This document shows, one piece after another, positions 1-6,133 of a stretch of 9,771 bases of DNA. A program made the translations under genes and the position numbers. Source of the stretch: an uncultured Lachnoclostridium sp. (GTDB lineage: Bacteria > Bacillota > Clostridia > Lachnospirales > Lachnospiraceae); assembly GCA_948330435.1 (NCBI GenBank), contig CAOJBY010000051.1:1-9771 (forward strand). Direction: 5' to 3'. A model generated the notes under the pieces. It ran no database searches. It saw nothing but the letters and a program-made list of their open reading frames with translations, and had not been told where the DNA came from. How positions within the stretch are numbered: the first letter of the stretch is position 1; each line of letters begins with the position of its first letter.

Positions 1-78
1 TGCGGCATCAAAAATCTGTATGAAAAGAGTTGCCAATGATTACTTGACAGTAACGCCCTCATACCACCACAGAACAGA

Positions 79-107
79 TTGAAAAGCCAGATAGTATATG
101 ATAGTAT
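79..107 (+). promoter_or_regulatory. Candidate sigma-A promoter for the first two-component operon
   Basis: TTGAAA at 79-84 is followed after exactly 17 bp by TAGTAT at 102-107; a second -10-like word, TATGAT, lies at 105-110. The segment 90-109 contains two tandem 10-bp units starting GATAGTAT (90-97 and 100-107) that overlap the -10, so they could also be a regulator site. The response-regulator start is about 60 bp downstream. A perfect TTGACA at 44-49 has no -10 at the right distance. The call rests on sequence match only. Confidence 0.45.
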
Positions 108-165
108 GATATTCAATAGATGTTCAAAAAAGCGACGAAATGAAGTTTGGAAGAGGGCCATAGTC

Positions 166-867
166 ATGAACAATTACAAGATCCTGCTGGTGGAGGATGA
201 CCGGGAAATCAGCGAAATGCTGAAAAACTATTTAACGGCAGAGAATTATGAGATAATCTGTGCTTTCGACGGTCAGGAAGCCTGCGACAAATTTGACGCT
301 TCCTCCTGCCATCTGGTACTTTTGGATCTGATGATCCCGAAAATCAGCGGTATAGATGTCATGCAGCATATTCGAAAAACCAGCGTTGTTCCGATAATGA
401 TCCTTTCCGCAAAGGATACGGAGGGAGATAAGATGCTGGGCCTGGGGCTGGGGGCGGACGATTACATCACAAAGCCCTTTTCCGTGGTGGAGCTTCTGGC
501 AAGAATCAAAGCAAATCTTCGTAGAACCACCCAATATGACAATGCAGCCGCTGCAATCCCGTCTACTCTGACAGCGGGGGAATTGCTGATGAATCTGTCC
601 GATTATACCCTGACCAAACAGGGAAAGAAGATTGAACTGACAGCAAAGGAATTCGAAATCTTAAAGCTCCTTTTGCAAAATCCCAAAAAAGTTTATACCA
701 AAGAACAAATATACTCTCTCGTCTGGAATGACGCATACTGCGGCGATGAAAATGCCGTAAACGTACATATCAGCAGGCTGCGGAATAAGATAGAAGACGA
801 TTCCCGAAATCCCAAATATGTGCTTACTGTCTGGGGAATCGGTTATAAGCTGGGGGAACTCTTATGA
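166..867 (+). CDS. OmpR/PhoB-family response regulator (first two-component system)
   Basis: A 233-residue DNA-binding response regulator, expected to be phosphorylated by the kinase encoded next and to control transcription, plausibly of the ABC exporter downstream. The receiver domain (about residues 4-118) shows the acidic pair D11-D12, phosphoacceptor D54 in LLDLMIP, S81 and the conserved K103 in the TKPF motif. The C-terminal part (about 135-233) is an OmpR/PhoB winged helix, with a typical ELTAKEFEIL start and a VNVHISRLRNKI recognition-helix region. The reading frame stays open back to a TTG at 79, but the ATG at 166 is chosen: GAGGG at 153-157 sits 8 nt before it and receivers of this family begin just before the KILLVEDD strand. 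The stop overlaps the kinase start (ATGA), implying translational coupling. The regulator class is certain; the target is inferred from the neighbours. Confidence 0.96.
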   Translation: MNNYKILLVEDDREISEMLKNYLTAENYEIICAFDGQEACDKFDASSCHLVLLDLMIPKISGIDVMQHIRKTSVVPIMILSAKDTEGDKMLGLGLGADDYITKPFSVVELLARIKANLRRTTQYDNAAAAIPSTLTAGELLMNLSDYTLTKQGKKIELTAKEFEILKLLLQNPKKVYTKEQIYSLVWNDAYCGDENAVNVHISRLRNKIEDDSRNPKYVLTVWGIGYKLGELL

Positions 868-1805
868 ACAGCGGAGCGATCTTGTTTTTTCTATGTCTAA
901 TCATTTGCTTTTTCCTTGGTATCATCCTGTATCAGCAATGGACCTTTCGTACTGGTACTCAGAGAAAATTGCGGGAAATCCACAAAAAATTGGAAGAAAT
1001 CATAGCTGCGGACAGCAGTGAATCCGTCATGGTTTTTACAGACAATCAAGAATTAAAGGAACTGGCGGCACAAATCAACAGCATATTGGAGCATCACCGG
1101 AGAGCAAAAGCCGATTACCGCCGTTCTGAGATGGCCTGCAAAAAAATGCTCTCCAATATTTCTCATGACATGAAAACACCCATGACGGTAATTCTGGGAT
1201 ATCTGGAAATCATGAGGTTAAACGGAAAAGCCACGGAGGAAATGCTTGCAAAGACCGAGGAAAAAGCCAGAAACCTTATGGAACTGATCAATCAATTCTT
1301 TACCCTGGCAAAAATAGAAGCAGGAGATACGGATTTAGAGCTTTCTGAGATAGATGCCTGTGAAGTCTGCCGGGAGAGCATCCTGGATTTTTACGAGATA
1401 TTAACAAAAGCAGATTTCCAGGTGGATATCGGTCTGCCGGAACATGCTGTTTATATTCAGGCCAATCGGGAGGCCTTACAGCGTATTCTGCTGAATCTTA
1501 TTTCCAACGTGCTCCGCTACGGCCTGGAGGGAAAATATTTGGGCCTGTTTCTCAGGACAGACGAAAAACACGTATACATAGATGTGGTGGACAAAGGGAA
1601 AGGAATTGAGAAAGCATTTGCAGAGCATGTCTTTGATCGGCTTTTTACCCTGGAGGATTCCCGAAGCCGCAGCATTCAGGGCAACGGACTGGGGCTGGCA
1701 ATCGCCAAAAACCTGGCATTGCAGCTTGGAGGGGAGCTTTCCCTTGAGAGCATTCCCTATGAGAGAACTGCCTTTACGGTGAGATTGAAAAAAGAGCTTA
1801 TGTAA
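864..1805 (+). CDS. Short single-span sensor histidine kinase (first two-component system)
   Basis: A 313-residue membrane histidine kinase, partner of the preceding regulator. One hydrophobic span is visible at about residues 5-23, followed by a charged cytoplasmic linker; there is no extracytoplasmic domain, so the signal must be sensed in or near the membrane or through another protein. The DHp H-box reads ISHDMKTP with phosphoacceptor H101. The ATPase core has an N-box (LNLISNVLRY, N215), G1 (DKGKGI, 243-248), an F-box (VFDRLF, 256-261) and G2 (GNGLGLAI, 273-280), so all catalytic motifs are present. Small-sensor kinases of this kind beside an ABC exporter are common in Firmicutes cell-envelope-stress and lantibiotic-resistance loci, with the transporter sometimes acting as co-sensor; that role here is inference. 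The ATG overlaps the regulator stop by 4 nt. Confidence 0.95.
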   Translation: MNSGAILFFLCLIICFFLGIILYQQWTFRTGTQRKLREIHKKLEEIIAADSSESVMVFTDNQELKELAAQINSILEHHRRAKADYRRSEMACKKMLSNISHDMKTPMTVILGYLEIMRLNGKATEEMLAKTEEKARNLMELINQFFTLAKIEAGDTDLELSEIDACEVCRESILDFYEILTKADFQVDIGLPEHAVYIQANREALQRILLNLISNVLRYGLEGKYLGLFLRTDEKHVYIDVVDKGKGIEKAFAEHVFDRLFTLEDSRSRSIQGNGLGLAIAKNLALQLGGELSLESIPYERTAFTVRLKKELM

Positions 1806-1847
1806 TTCCTTATCACGAAAGAAATTTGTAAGATTTATTCAAGAGTT

Positions 1848-1876
1848 TTGAAAAATACGGCTGCTATTATGATAAT
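1848..1876 (+). promoter_or_regulatory. Candidate sigma-A promoter for the ABC exporter genes
   Basis: TTGAAA at 1848-1853, a 17-bp spacer and GATAAT at 1871-1876 lie in the 153-bp gap between the kinase stop and the ATPase start. This suggests the transporter pair can be transcribed separately from the regulator-kinase pair. Predicted from sequence match only. Confidence 0.45.
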
Positions 1877-1896
1877 TGTAAGGAATCGTTATGTAC

Positions 1897-1920
1897 CGGA
1901 AATATACACAAGAATTTCCG
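1897..1920 (+). repeat. 24-bp dyad in the ABC exporter leader
   Basis: A perfect 7-bp inverted repeat, CGGAAAT-N10-ATTTCCG, lies about 20 bp past the candidate -10 and about 25 bp before the ribosome binding site of the ATPase gene. It could be an operator, for the neighbouring response regulator or another protein, or a small hairpin in the mRNA leader. No T-run follows, so it is not an intrinsic terminator. Confidence 0.4.
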
Positions 1921-1958
1921 ATACAAACCATTTGTCAGACACCAGGAAAGGAGAAAAA

Positions 1959-2891
1959 ATGTCCTATATTTTACAGACAAATCATCTTACAAAGATCATA
2001 AGCGGAAAAGAATTGGTGAGGGACGTAAACGTCCACCTGAAAAAAGGGGAGATCTACGGTTTCCTTGGTCCCAACGGGGCCGGCAAGACCACGGTAATGA
2101 AGATGCTCGTGAACCTGTGGAAACCCACGAAAGGAACCATCGAGATTTTTGGAGAAATCCTCCGGCCCCAGTCCTATGAAGTGCTAAAACGCATAGGCAG
2201 CATCATTGAATTTCCCACCTTTTACGAGCGTATGACCGGATATGAAAATCTGAAGCTCCACTGCGAATACATGGGATACTACCATCACGGAAGCGTGCGA
2301 AATGCTCTGGAGCTGCTGGATTTGACGGACGCAGCGGCAAAGCCGGTAAAAAATTATTCCCTGGGAATGAAAGAACGTCTGGGAATTGCAAGAGCCATTC
2401 TCTTAAGGCCCGAGCTGCTGATTCTGGACGAACCGACCAACGGGCTTGATCCGGCAGGCATGAAGCAGATTCGTGATCTCCTGAAGAAACTGTGCACCGA
2501 ATACGGAACGACCATTCTGATATCCACACATATCTTATCCGAGATCGAAACCATTGCCGATACCATCGGCCTTATCCATCAGGGCTGCCTGATGAACGAG
2601 ATCAGCATGAAAGAGATCGAGGAAATGAGCCTGTCCTATATAGAATTATCCGTGCAGGACCCCAGGCAGGCGGCTTACGTGCTCTCCCAAAAGCTTGGCC
2701 TTACTAACTTCCGGATTCTCGGGGAGGAACAGATTCGCATTTACGACAGCCATATTTCCACACAGGAATTGTTAAAGACTTTTTCCGCAAACCAGGTAGA
2801 GGTAACTGCACTTGGGAAAAAAAGCGATACCTTGGAGGATTATTTTCTGAAAATGACAGGGGAGGGAATGAATCATGTTAAAGCTGATTAA
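1959..2891 (+). CDS. Lantibiotic/bacitracin-type ABC transporter ATP-binding protein
   Basis: A 310-residue ATPase subunit of an ABC exporter, of the BcrA/LanF-like group that removes antimicrobial peptides from the membrane. Visible motifs are Walker A GPNGAGKTT (37-45), the signature variant YSLGMKERLGIARA (133-146), Walker B LLILDEP (153-159), D-loop NGLD (161-164) and switch H191. At the Q-loop position the sequence reads SIIEFPTFYE, with E84 replacing Gln; this 'E-loop' is reported as characteristic of LanF immunity ATPases. Residues after about 215 form the usual C-terminal extension. The frame is open upstream to 1848, but the ATG at 1959 has AAAGGAG at 1947-1953 and starts at the normal family position. 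The gene overlaps the permease by 17 nt, so the two subunits are probably co-translated. The natural substrate is unknown. Confidence 0.95.
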   Translation: MSYILQTNHLTKIISGKELVRDVNVHLKKGEIYGFLGPNGAGKTTVMKMLVNLWKPTKGTIEIFGEILRPQSYEVLKRIGSIIEFPTFYERMTGYENLKLHCEYMGYYHHGSVRNALELLDLTDAAAKPVKNYSLGMKERLGIARAILLRPELLILDEPTNGLDPAGMKQIRDLLKKLCTEYGTTILISTHILSEIETIADTIGLIHQGCLMNEISMKEIEEMSLSYIELSVQDPRQAAYVLSQKLGLTNFRILGEEQIRIYDSHISTQELLKTFSANQVEVTALGKKSDTLEDYFLKMTGEGMNHVKAD

Positions 2892-3579
2892 ATTGGAATG
2901 GAAGAAAAATCATATTGGAAAGTATATCAGAAATGCCATCTTTTTGGCAGGAATCCTGTGTCTGTTTCTCTTTGCCCTTGCCTATCTCGGAATTGCCAAC
3001 GACCCGGAACTGGGCGTGCCGGATTTTGCCCCCGGCATGGGAAATATGTCCGCATCCATTGAACTGTTCACAAGTATGTCATTCCTGATCTTCACCAGTG
3101 CCATGCTGTCCTCTTTTATCGTCAGTGCCTATGAAAACAAAACCATGAATTTAATGTTTTCCTATCCCATCAAACGGCAGAAAATTCTTATTTCTCAGAT
3201 GCTTGCGGTCTGGATCTTCAGCTTTGGGGCATTAACGCTTACAAAGCTGTTCATTTATGGCTGTATATGGATGGGGAGCCGAACTATGGTATCTGCATTC
3301 CCCATTGATTTTGACATGACAAGCTTTGGGTTTTACATGCAGCTTATCACAAAATCCGCCGTCATTGTTACCATGAGCTTTATCTCCCTCTTTGTGGGGC
3401 TTAAAATGAAATCCTCAAAGGCCGCCCTTATTTCTTCGTTTTTGCTGATACTGCTGACCCAGGCCAATGTCGGCGATCTGACCATGCGGAACAATGCTGT
3501 TTTTCCTGTGATACTGACCGTAGTTTCACTGGTATTTGCGTTTCTTTCCATTTACCGGGTGGAGAAGAAAGATTTGTAA
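2875..3579 (+). CDS. ABC-2-type permease subunit, LanE/BcrB-like
   Basis: A 234-residue membrane protein with about six hydrophobic segments, at roughly residues 20-40, 63-85, 109-131, 152-176, 180-200 and 207-227. It starts with the short charged N-terminus (LIKLEWKK) typical of lantibiotic-immunity and bacitracin permeases. It should pair with the ATPase encoded just before it. Its ATG lies inside the 3' end of the ATPase gene, preceded by AGGGGAGGG at 2858-2866 with 8-nt spacing. LanFEG immunity transporters have two different permeases; only one is present here, and the next gene is an unrelated methyltransferase on the other strand. Either this exporter uses a permease homodimer (BcrAB-like) or a second permease gene has been lost or displaced. 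Confidence 0.9.
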   Translation: MLKLIKLEWKKNHIGKYIRNAIFLAGILCLFLFALAYLGIANDPELGVPDFAPGMGNMSASIELFTSMSFLIFTSAMLSSFIVSAYENKTMNLMFSYPIKRQKILISQMLAVWIFSFGALTLTKLFIYGCIWMGSRTMVSAFPIDFDMTSFGFYMQLITKSAVIVTMSFISLFVGLKMKSSKAALISSFLLILLTQANVGDLTMRNNAVFPVILTVVSLVFAFLSIYRVEKKDL

Positions 3580-3592
3580 AAAGATATAATGT

Positions 3593-3643
3593 AAAAGCCA
3601 GCCAAGAAAATGATAAGTCCTGAATTCTTGACAGGCTTTTTTT
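3593..3643 (+). terminator. Rho-independent terminator after the ABC exporter
   Basis: AAAAGCC (3593-3599) pairs with GGCTTTT (3634-3640). CAAG (3603-3606) with CTTG (3627-3630) extends the stem across small mismatches, and seven T follow at 3637-3643. It lies 13 nt after the permease stop. Read from the other strand the hairpin is followed by only four T, so it may also stop the convergent methyltransferase transcript, less efficiently. The methyltransferase stop codon lies within the T-run. Confidence 0.7.
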
Positions 3644-4841
3644 ATTGTGCAGAAATTTCAAGCGGGTTTATATGATTAGCATTTTGGAGTGTATTATATT
3701 CAAGCTGCAAAGTAACGGCTCTTTTAAGCTGTGATTTGACAGAAGCTGAAAGTTGTTGATATTCGATTTGTTGTTGGAGCATAAATAAATAATATGTATC
3801 CAAGTGGCTTTCACAATGACATATTTTGTCACTACGTTTGCATCTTGATATAACATCACATGCTGTACGGCGGGAGTATTTTTTAGTTTCAATCAGCCAT
3901 GTTTCAAATCCGTCTATATTCCAAACATAGTCAACAGCAGGGACATTTTGTGTCTGAGTATATTCAAGGACTGAAGATGCAACAAATTCTGCTAGTTTTA
4001 CAGGAACTGCATTCCCAATCATCTGTTCGATATCCGTTTTGCTCCCTATCCATATAAAGTCTTTTGGGAAAGTTTGAATCAGGGCTCTTTCCGCTGTTGT
4101 AAGTGCTCTGATGGAGGGACTTAATTTACAAGCATCATTTGGATGTCCAGGATATCCTTTTGGAACAGGTCGGTTTACACCTCTCATAGTTGGAGCAGGC
4201 TCATCAATAGAAAAAATTGCTCGTCGGCTGTAATTCCGAGGATGCCGGTAATAAAATTCGAAGTCCAGTGTGTTTCCATAGTAATCTCGGAGAGTAGTTG
4301 GTTCTTTTGACATTTTACTGCTAATAATTTTTTTGACGGAATCATCCGAATCGTTTCGTATGCCAATACAGAAAAAACGCTTTCTTTTTTGAGGTACTCC
4401 GCATTTGCTGGCATCCAAAATAACCTCTGTAAGTCCATAGCCGTTTTCTTTGTATTTTTTTCTGGCTTCGCTGTAAGCGTTGCTTTTTGCTGCACGGTCT
4501 ACATTTTCCATCACAAAGTATTTTGGCTTGACAGAACAAATAATATCTGCATAGGAGACTGTCAAGCTTGCTCTTGAGGCTTCGATACGCTTTCCGGCAA
4601 ATGAGAAGTCTTGACAGGGAGGCCCACCAATTATGATATCAGGATTATATGGTTCGATTAGCTTGATGGCGGTTTCAGTGTCTGACAAATCAACTCTATG
4701 TACCGGATGATTAAAGTTTTTTTCGTAACAGTTGGCAGCAACATCCCAGAACTCAAATGCTGCTTTTATGTTGATTCCTGCATTATGAAATCCGAGTGAC
4801 AACCCGCCGCATCCGGCAAATAAATCGACAGCATTCATCAT
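3642..4841 (-). CDS. Type II DNA (cytosine-5-)-methyltransferase with C-terminal extension
   Basis: A 399-residue modification enzyme that transfers a methyl group from S-adenosylmethionine to cytosine C5 in the recognition site of the adjacent endonuclease. Motifs in order: I DLFAGCGGLSLGF (6-18), IV GGPPCQDFS with catalytic C76, VI ENV (112-114), VIII QKRKR (151-155), a short target-recognition region with a GVNRPVPKGYPGH segment (221-233), IX around RALTTAERALIQTFP (245-259) and X GNAVP (276-280). The fold normally ends soon after motif X; here about 100 residues follow (from about 300), containing FETWLIETKKYSRRTACDVISRCKR, which looks helical and DNA-binding-like. The first of two adjacent ATG codons is chosen because AGGGGG (4850-4855 on the other strand) lies 8 nt upstream. 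It is divergent from the endonuclease gene. Methyltransferase identity is certain; the GRCGYC specificity is inferred from the partner enzyme. Confidence 0.95.
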   Translation of the reverse strand: MMNAVDLFAGCGGLSLGFHNAGINIKAAFEFWDVAANCYEKNFNHPVHRVDLSDTETAIKLIEPYNPDIIIGGPPCQDFSFAGKRIEASRASLTVSYADIICSVKPKYFVMENVDRAAKSNAYSEARKKYKENGYGLTEVILDASKCGVPQKRKRFFCIGIRNDSDDSVKKIISSKMSKEPTTLRDYYGNTLDFEFYYRHPRNYSRRAIFSIDEPAPTMRGVNRPVPKGYPGHPNDACKLSPSIRALTTAERALIQTFPKDFIWIGSKTDIEQMIGNAVPVKLAEFVASSVLEYTQTQNVPAVDYVWNIDGFETWLIETKKYSRRTACDVISRCKRSDKICHCESHLDTYYLFMLQQQIEYQQLSASVKSQLKRAVTLQLEYNTLQNANHINPLEISAQ

Positions 4842-4874
4842 GAAGATTACCCCCTATTCAAAAGTATATTTTCG

Positions 4875-4883
4875 TGATATAAT
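4875..4883 (+). promoter_or_regulatory. Extended -10 promoter candidate for the endonuclease gene
   Basis: TGATATAAT at 4875-4883 is a perfect extended -10 element. The -35 position 17 bp upstream (TATTCA, 4855-4860) is weak, as is usual for extended -10 promoters. Transcription would begin near 4890 and run rightward through both palindromes into the endonuclease. The element lies inside the 5' leader of the oppositely transcribed methyltransferase. Confidence 0.5.
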
Positions 4884-4920
4884 CAAGCATAATTGGGACT
4901 ATGTGTTCAACATGGTTAAC

Positions 4921-4949
4921 ATTATATCTAAGTTCTACTTTGACGTCAA
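4921..4949 (-). promoter_or_regulatory. Sigma-A promoter for the methyltransferase gene
   Basis: On the - strand, TTGACG (complement of 4944-4949), a spacer of exactly 17 bp and a perfect TATAAT (complement of 4921-4926) make a near-consensus promoter. Transcription would begin near 4914 and run leftward, giving a leader of about 70 nt. The -35 hexamer is half of the palindrome TTGACGTCAA and overlaps four bases of its GACGTC core, so a protein or methyl group on that site could change promoter activity. Confidence 0.65.
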
Positions 4950-4963
4950 GTATTTGACGTCAA
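4940..4963. repeat. Tandem palindromes TTGACGTCAA in the restriction-modification intergenic region
   Basis: Two identical 10-bp perfect palindromes lie at 4940-4949 and 4954-4963, with centres 14 bp apart. Each contains GACGTC, a member of GRCGYC. The left copy contains the methyltransferase -35 box; the right copy ends about 10 bp before the endonuclease ribosome binding site. They could be operator half-sites, regulatory methylation sites, or both. Confidence 0.75.
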
Positions 4964-4986
4964 TTTTTCAAAAAGGAGAGAAAAAT

Positions 4987-6045
4987 ATGTCAAGTGGATT
5001 GTATGGAATTGAACATTCTAACCGTTCTGCGGATGATCATTGGGGAAAAAATTGTTTTAATTCGAGTTTTCCGGCTGCCATGGCAAACTATATGATGGAG
5101 CATGATATTACGGCAATATACATACATTTAGATATTGTAAAAGGAAAACCGACAGTTGTTGCCTCTGAAATTCCGGTCAGGGATGTATTCAAATGTGGCA
5201 ACAAGCATGCAAAGGAGCTATATTTTGCATTCGAAAGCATTTATGAACCTTATCAGAAATATTCATTTGATGATATAGACGGTATAGACTTGGTGATAAA
5301 AGATTTGGCAGGTAATTTTCTGTCTCCATTAGAAGTTAAACTGACAGTTCTTCCGGACAATACAACCTATAAGAAAGACGAGGAACTTTGGGGTTCTGAG
5401 ATGGTTGTACGTTCTGCGACAACATCTTATTGTGCTCTTGGGATGTTTGATGCTGTTAAAAATGATGCCAAAAAGGTCAGGGAGATATTTGAGAATGCCT
5501 GTTCTTCAATTCAAGGCTGGGATAATGATTTTGAAATGACACATAAGCTTGTTACGCTTGCAGAAAGTATTGATGCGTTTCAAAGTAAATATTATAAAAA
5601 GCAAAAACCACTACTCATGCAGACTTTGTGGAAAACGCAAGGTAAGTCACCTCTTCTGGCAGAGCAGGCATTTGATATAGTTATTTGGAGCGATTATGCA
5701 TTTTCACGTTTATTTGTGGATGGTTCATATGATACGGTTAGCACTATGAGCCGCCCCATGCGGGCCACTGCCCGTTTGGCAAGATGTTTATGGGAGCTGA
5801 GCAAGTCCAGCAAGATTCGAGTTGCTGATATTTATCGGCAGATGGCATTTGGAAATCAGACAGATAAGGAGTTTTCTATTCCGGGAAATAAGTGGAGAAA
5901 TTATGTGGAAACACCACGGATAGCCAGCCCTATACTGCCGAAGTCTGCTGTTAATGAGATAATCGAGGATGGTTACATAGAAAAATTGAGTCCAGAACGC
6001 AGATTTGACCAAACACTATATTTTACTGTGCGTAATCAGCCATAG
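4987..6045 (+). CDS. Type II restriction endonuclease, HindVP/HgiDI-like
   Basis: A 352-residue protein predicted to cut unmethylated DNA at the site protected by the neighbouring methyltransferase. The N-terminus (LYGIEHSNRSADDHWGKN then FNSSFPAA) and the segment LEVKLTVLPDNTTY resemble, from memory, the HindVP family, whose members recognise GRCGYC. A PD-(D/E)XK nuclease centre is readable: D101 in the strand DGIDLVI, then E116-V117-K118 fourteen residues later. The frame is open back to an ATG at 4840, but the ATG at 4987 is chosen: AAGGAG at 4973-4978 gives 8-nt spacing, the first 49 codons would run through promoter DNA, and the earlier ATG overlaps the methyltransferase start and lacks a ribosome binding site. 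The gene is visibly AT-richer than the flanking operons, consistent with horizontal acquisition. Endonuclease role is likely from motif and pairing; exact specificity is less sure. Confidence 0.8.
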   Translation: MSSGLYGIEHSNRSADDHWGKNCFNSSFPAAMANYMMEHDITAIYIHLDIVKGKPTVVASEIPVRDVFKCGNKHAKELYFAFESIYEPYQKYSFDDIDGIDLVIKDLAGNFLSPLEVKLTVLPDNTTYKKDEELWGSEMVVRSATTSYCALGMFDAVKNDAKKVREIFENACSSIQGWDNDFEMTHKLVTLAESIDAFQSKYYKKQKPLLMQTLWKTQGKSPLLAEQAFDIVIWSDYAFSRLFVDGSYDTVSTMSRPMRATARLARCLWELSKSSKIRVADIYRQMAFGNQTDKEFSIPGNKWRNYVETPRIASPILPKSAVNEIIEDGYIEKLSPERRFDQTLYFTVRNQP

Positions 6046-6100
6046 AGTATGGAAAAAAGGAGCCGTACTTGACTATTAAAAACGACCATACTATACTTTT
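6046..6100 (+). terminator. Weak candidate terminator after the endonuclease gene
   Basis: AGTATGG (6046-6052) and CCATACT (6086-6092) form a perfect 7-bp inverted repeat directly after the endonuclease stop, followed by a short T-run (6097-6101). The stem is AT-rich and the loop is over 30 nt, so the hairpin would be weak. The right arm overlaps the -10 of the next promoter. Confidence 0.25.
6069..6097 (+). promoter_or_regulatory. Sigma-A promoter for the 297-residue protein and second two-component system
   Basis: TTGACT (6069-6074), a 17-bp spacer and TATACT (6092-6097) give a good sigma-A promoter starting near 6104, about 30 nt before the start codon at 6134. With no terminator visible before 9512, it may drive the whole right-hand operon. 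Confidence 0.65.
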
Positions 6101-6133
6101 TATAAACAATAATTAAAAAGGAGTTGTATTACC

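Noticed and set aside
44..49. Consensus TTGACA as a -35 box
   Set aside because: No -10-like hexamer lies 16-18 bp downstream; the TTGAAA/TAGTAT pair at 79-107 is better.
2..82. Open frame at the left edge ending in TGA at 80-82, possibly the end of an upstream gene
   Set aside because: Only about 26 codons with no recognisable motif; an open stretch of this length is common by chance, and its stop overlaps the predicted -35.
2203..2566. Two - strand open frames opposite the ABC ATPase
   Set aside because: Antisense shadows of a well-supported gene, without ribosome binding sites or recognisable motifs.
3668..3892. Small - strand open frame considered as a separate C-protein gene
   Set aside because: It lies in another frame inside the methyltransferase C-terminal region, lacks a ribosome binding site and shows no helix-turn-helix pattern.
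4840..4986. A 49-codon N-terminal extension of the endonuclease from the ATG at 4840
   Set aside because: It runs through the promoter region, overlaps the methyltransferase start and lacks a ribosome binding site, while 4987 has a good one and matches the family N-terminus.
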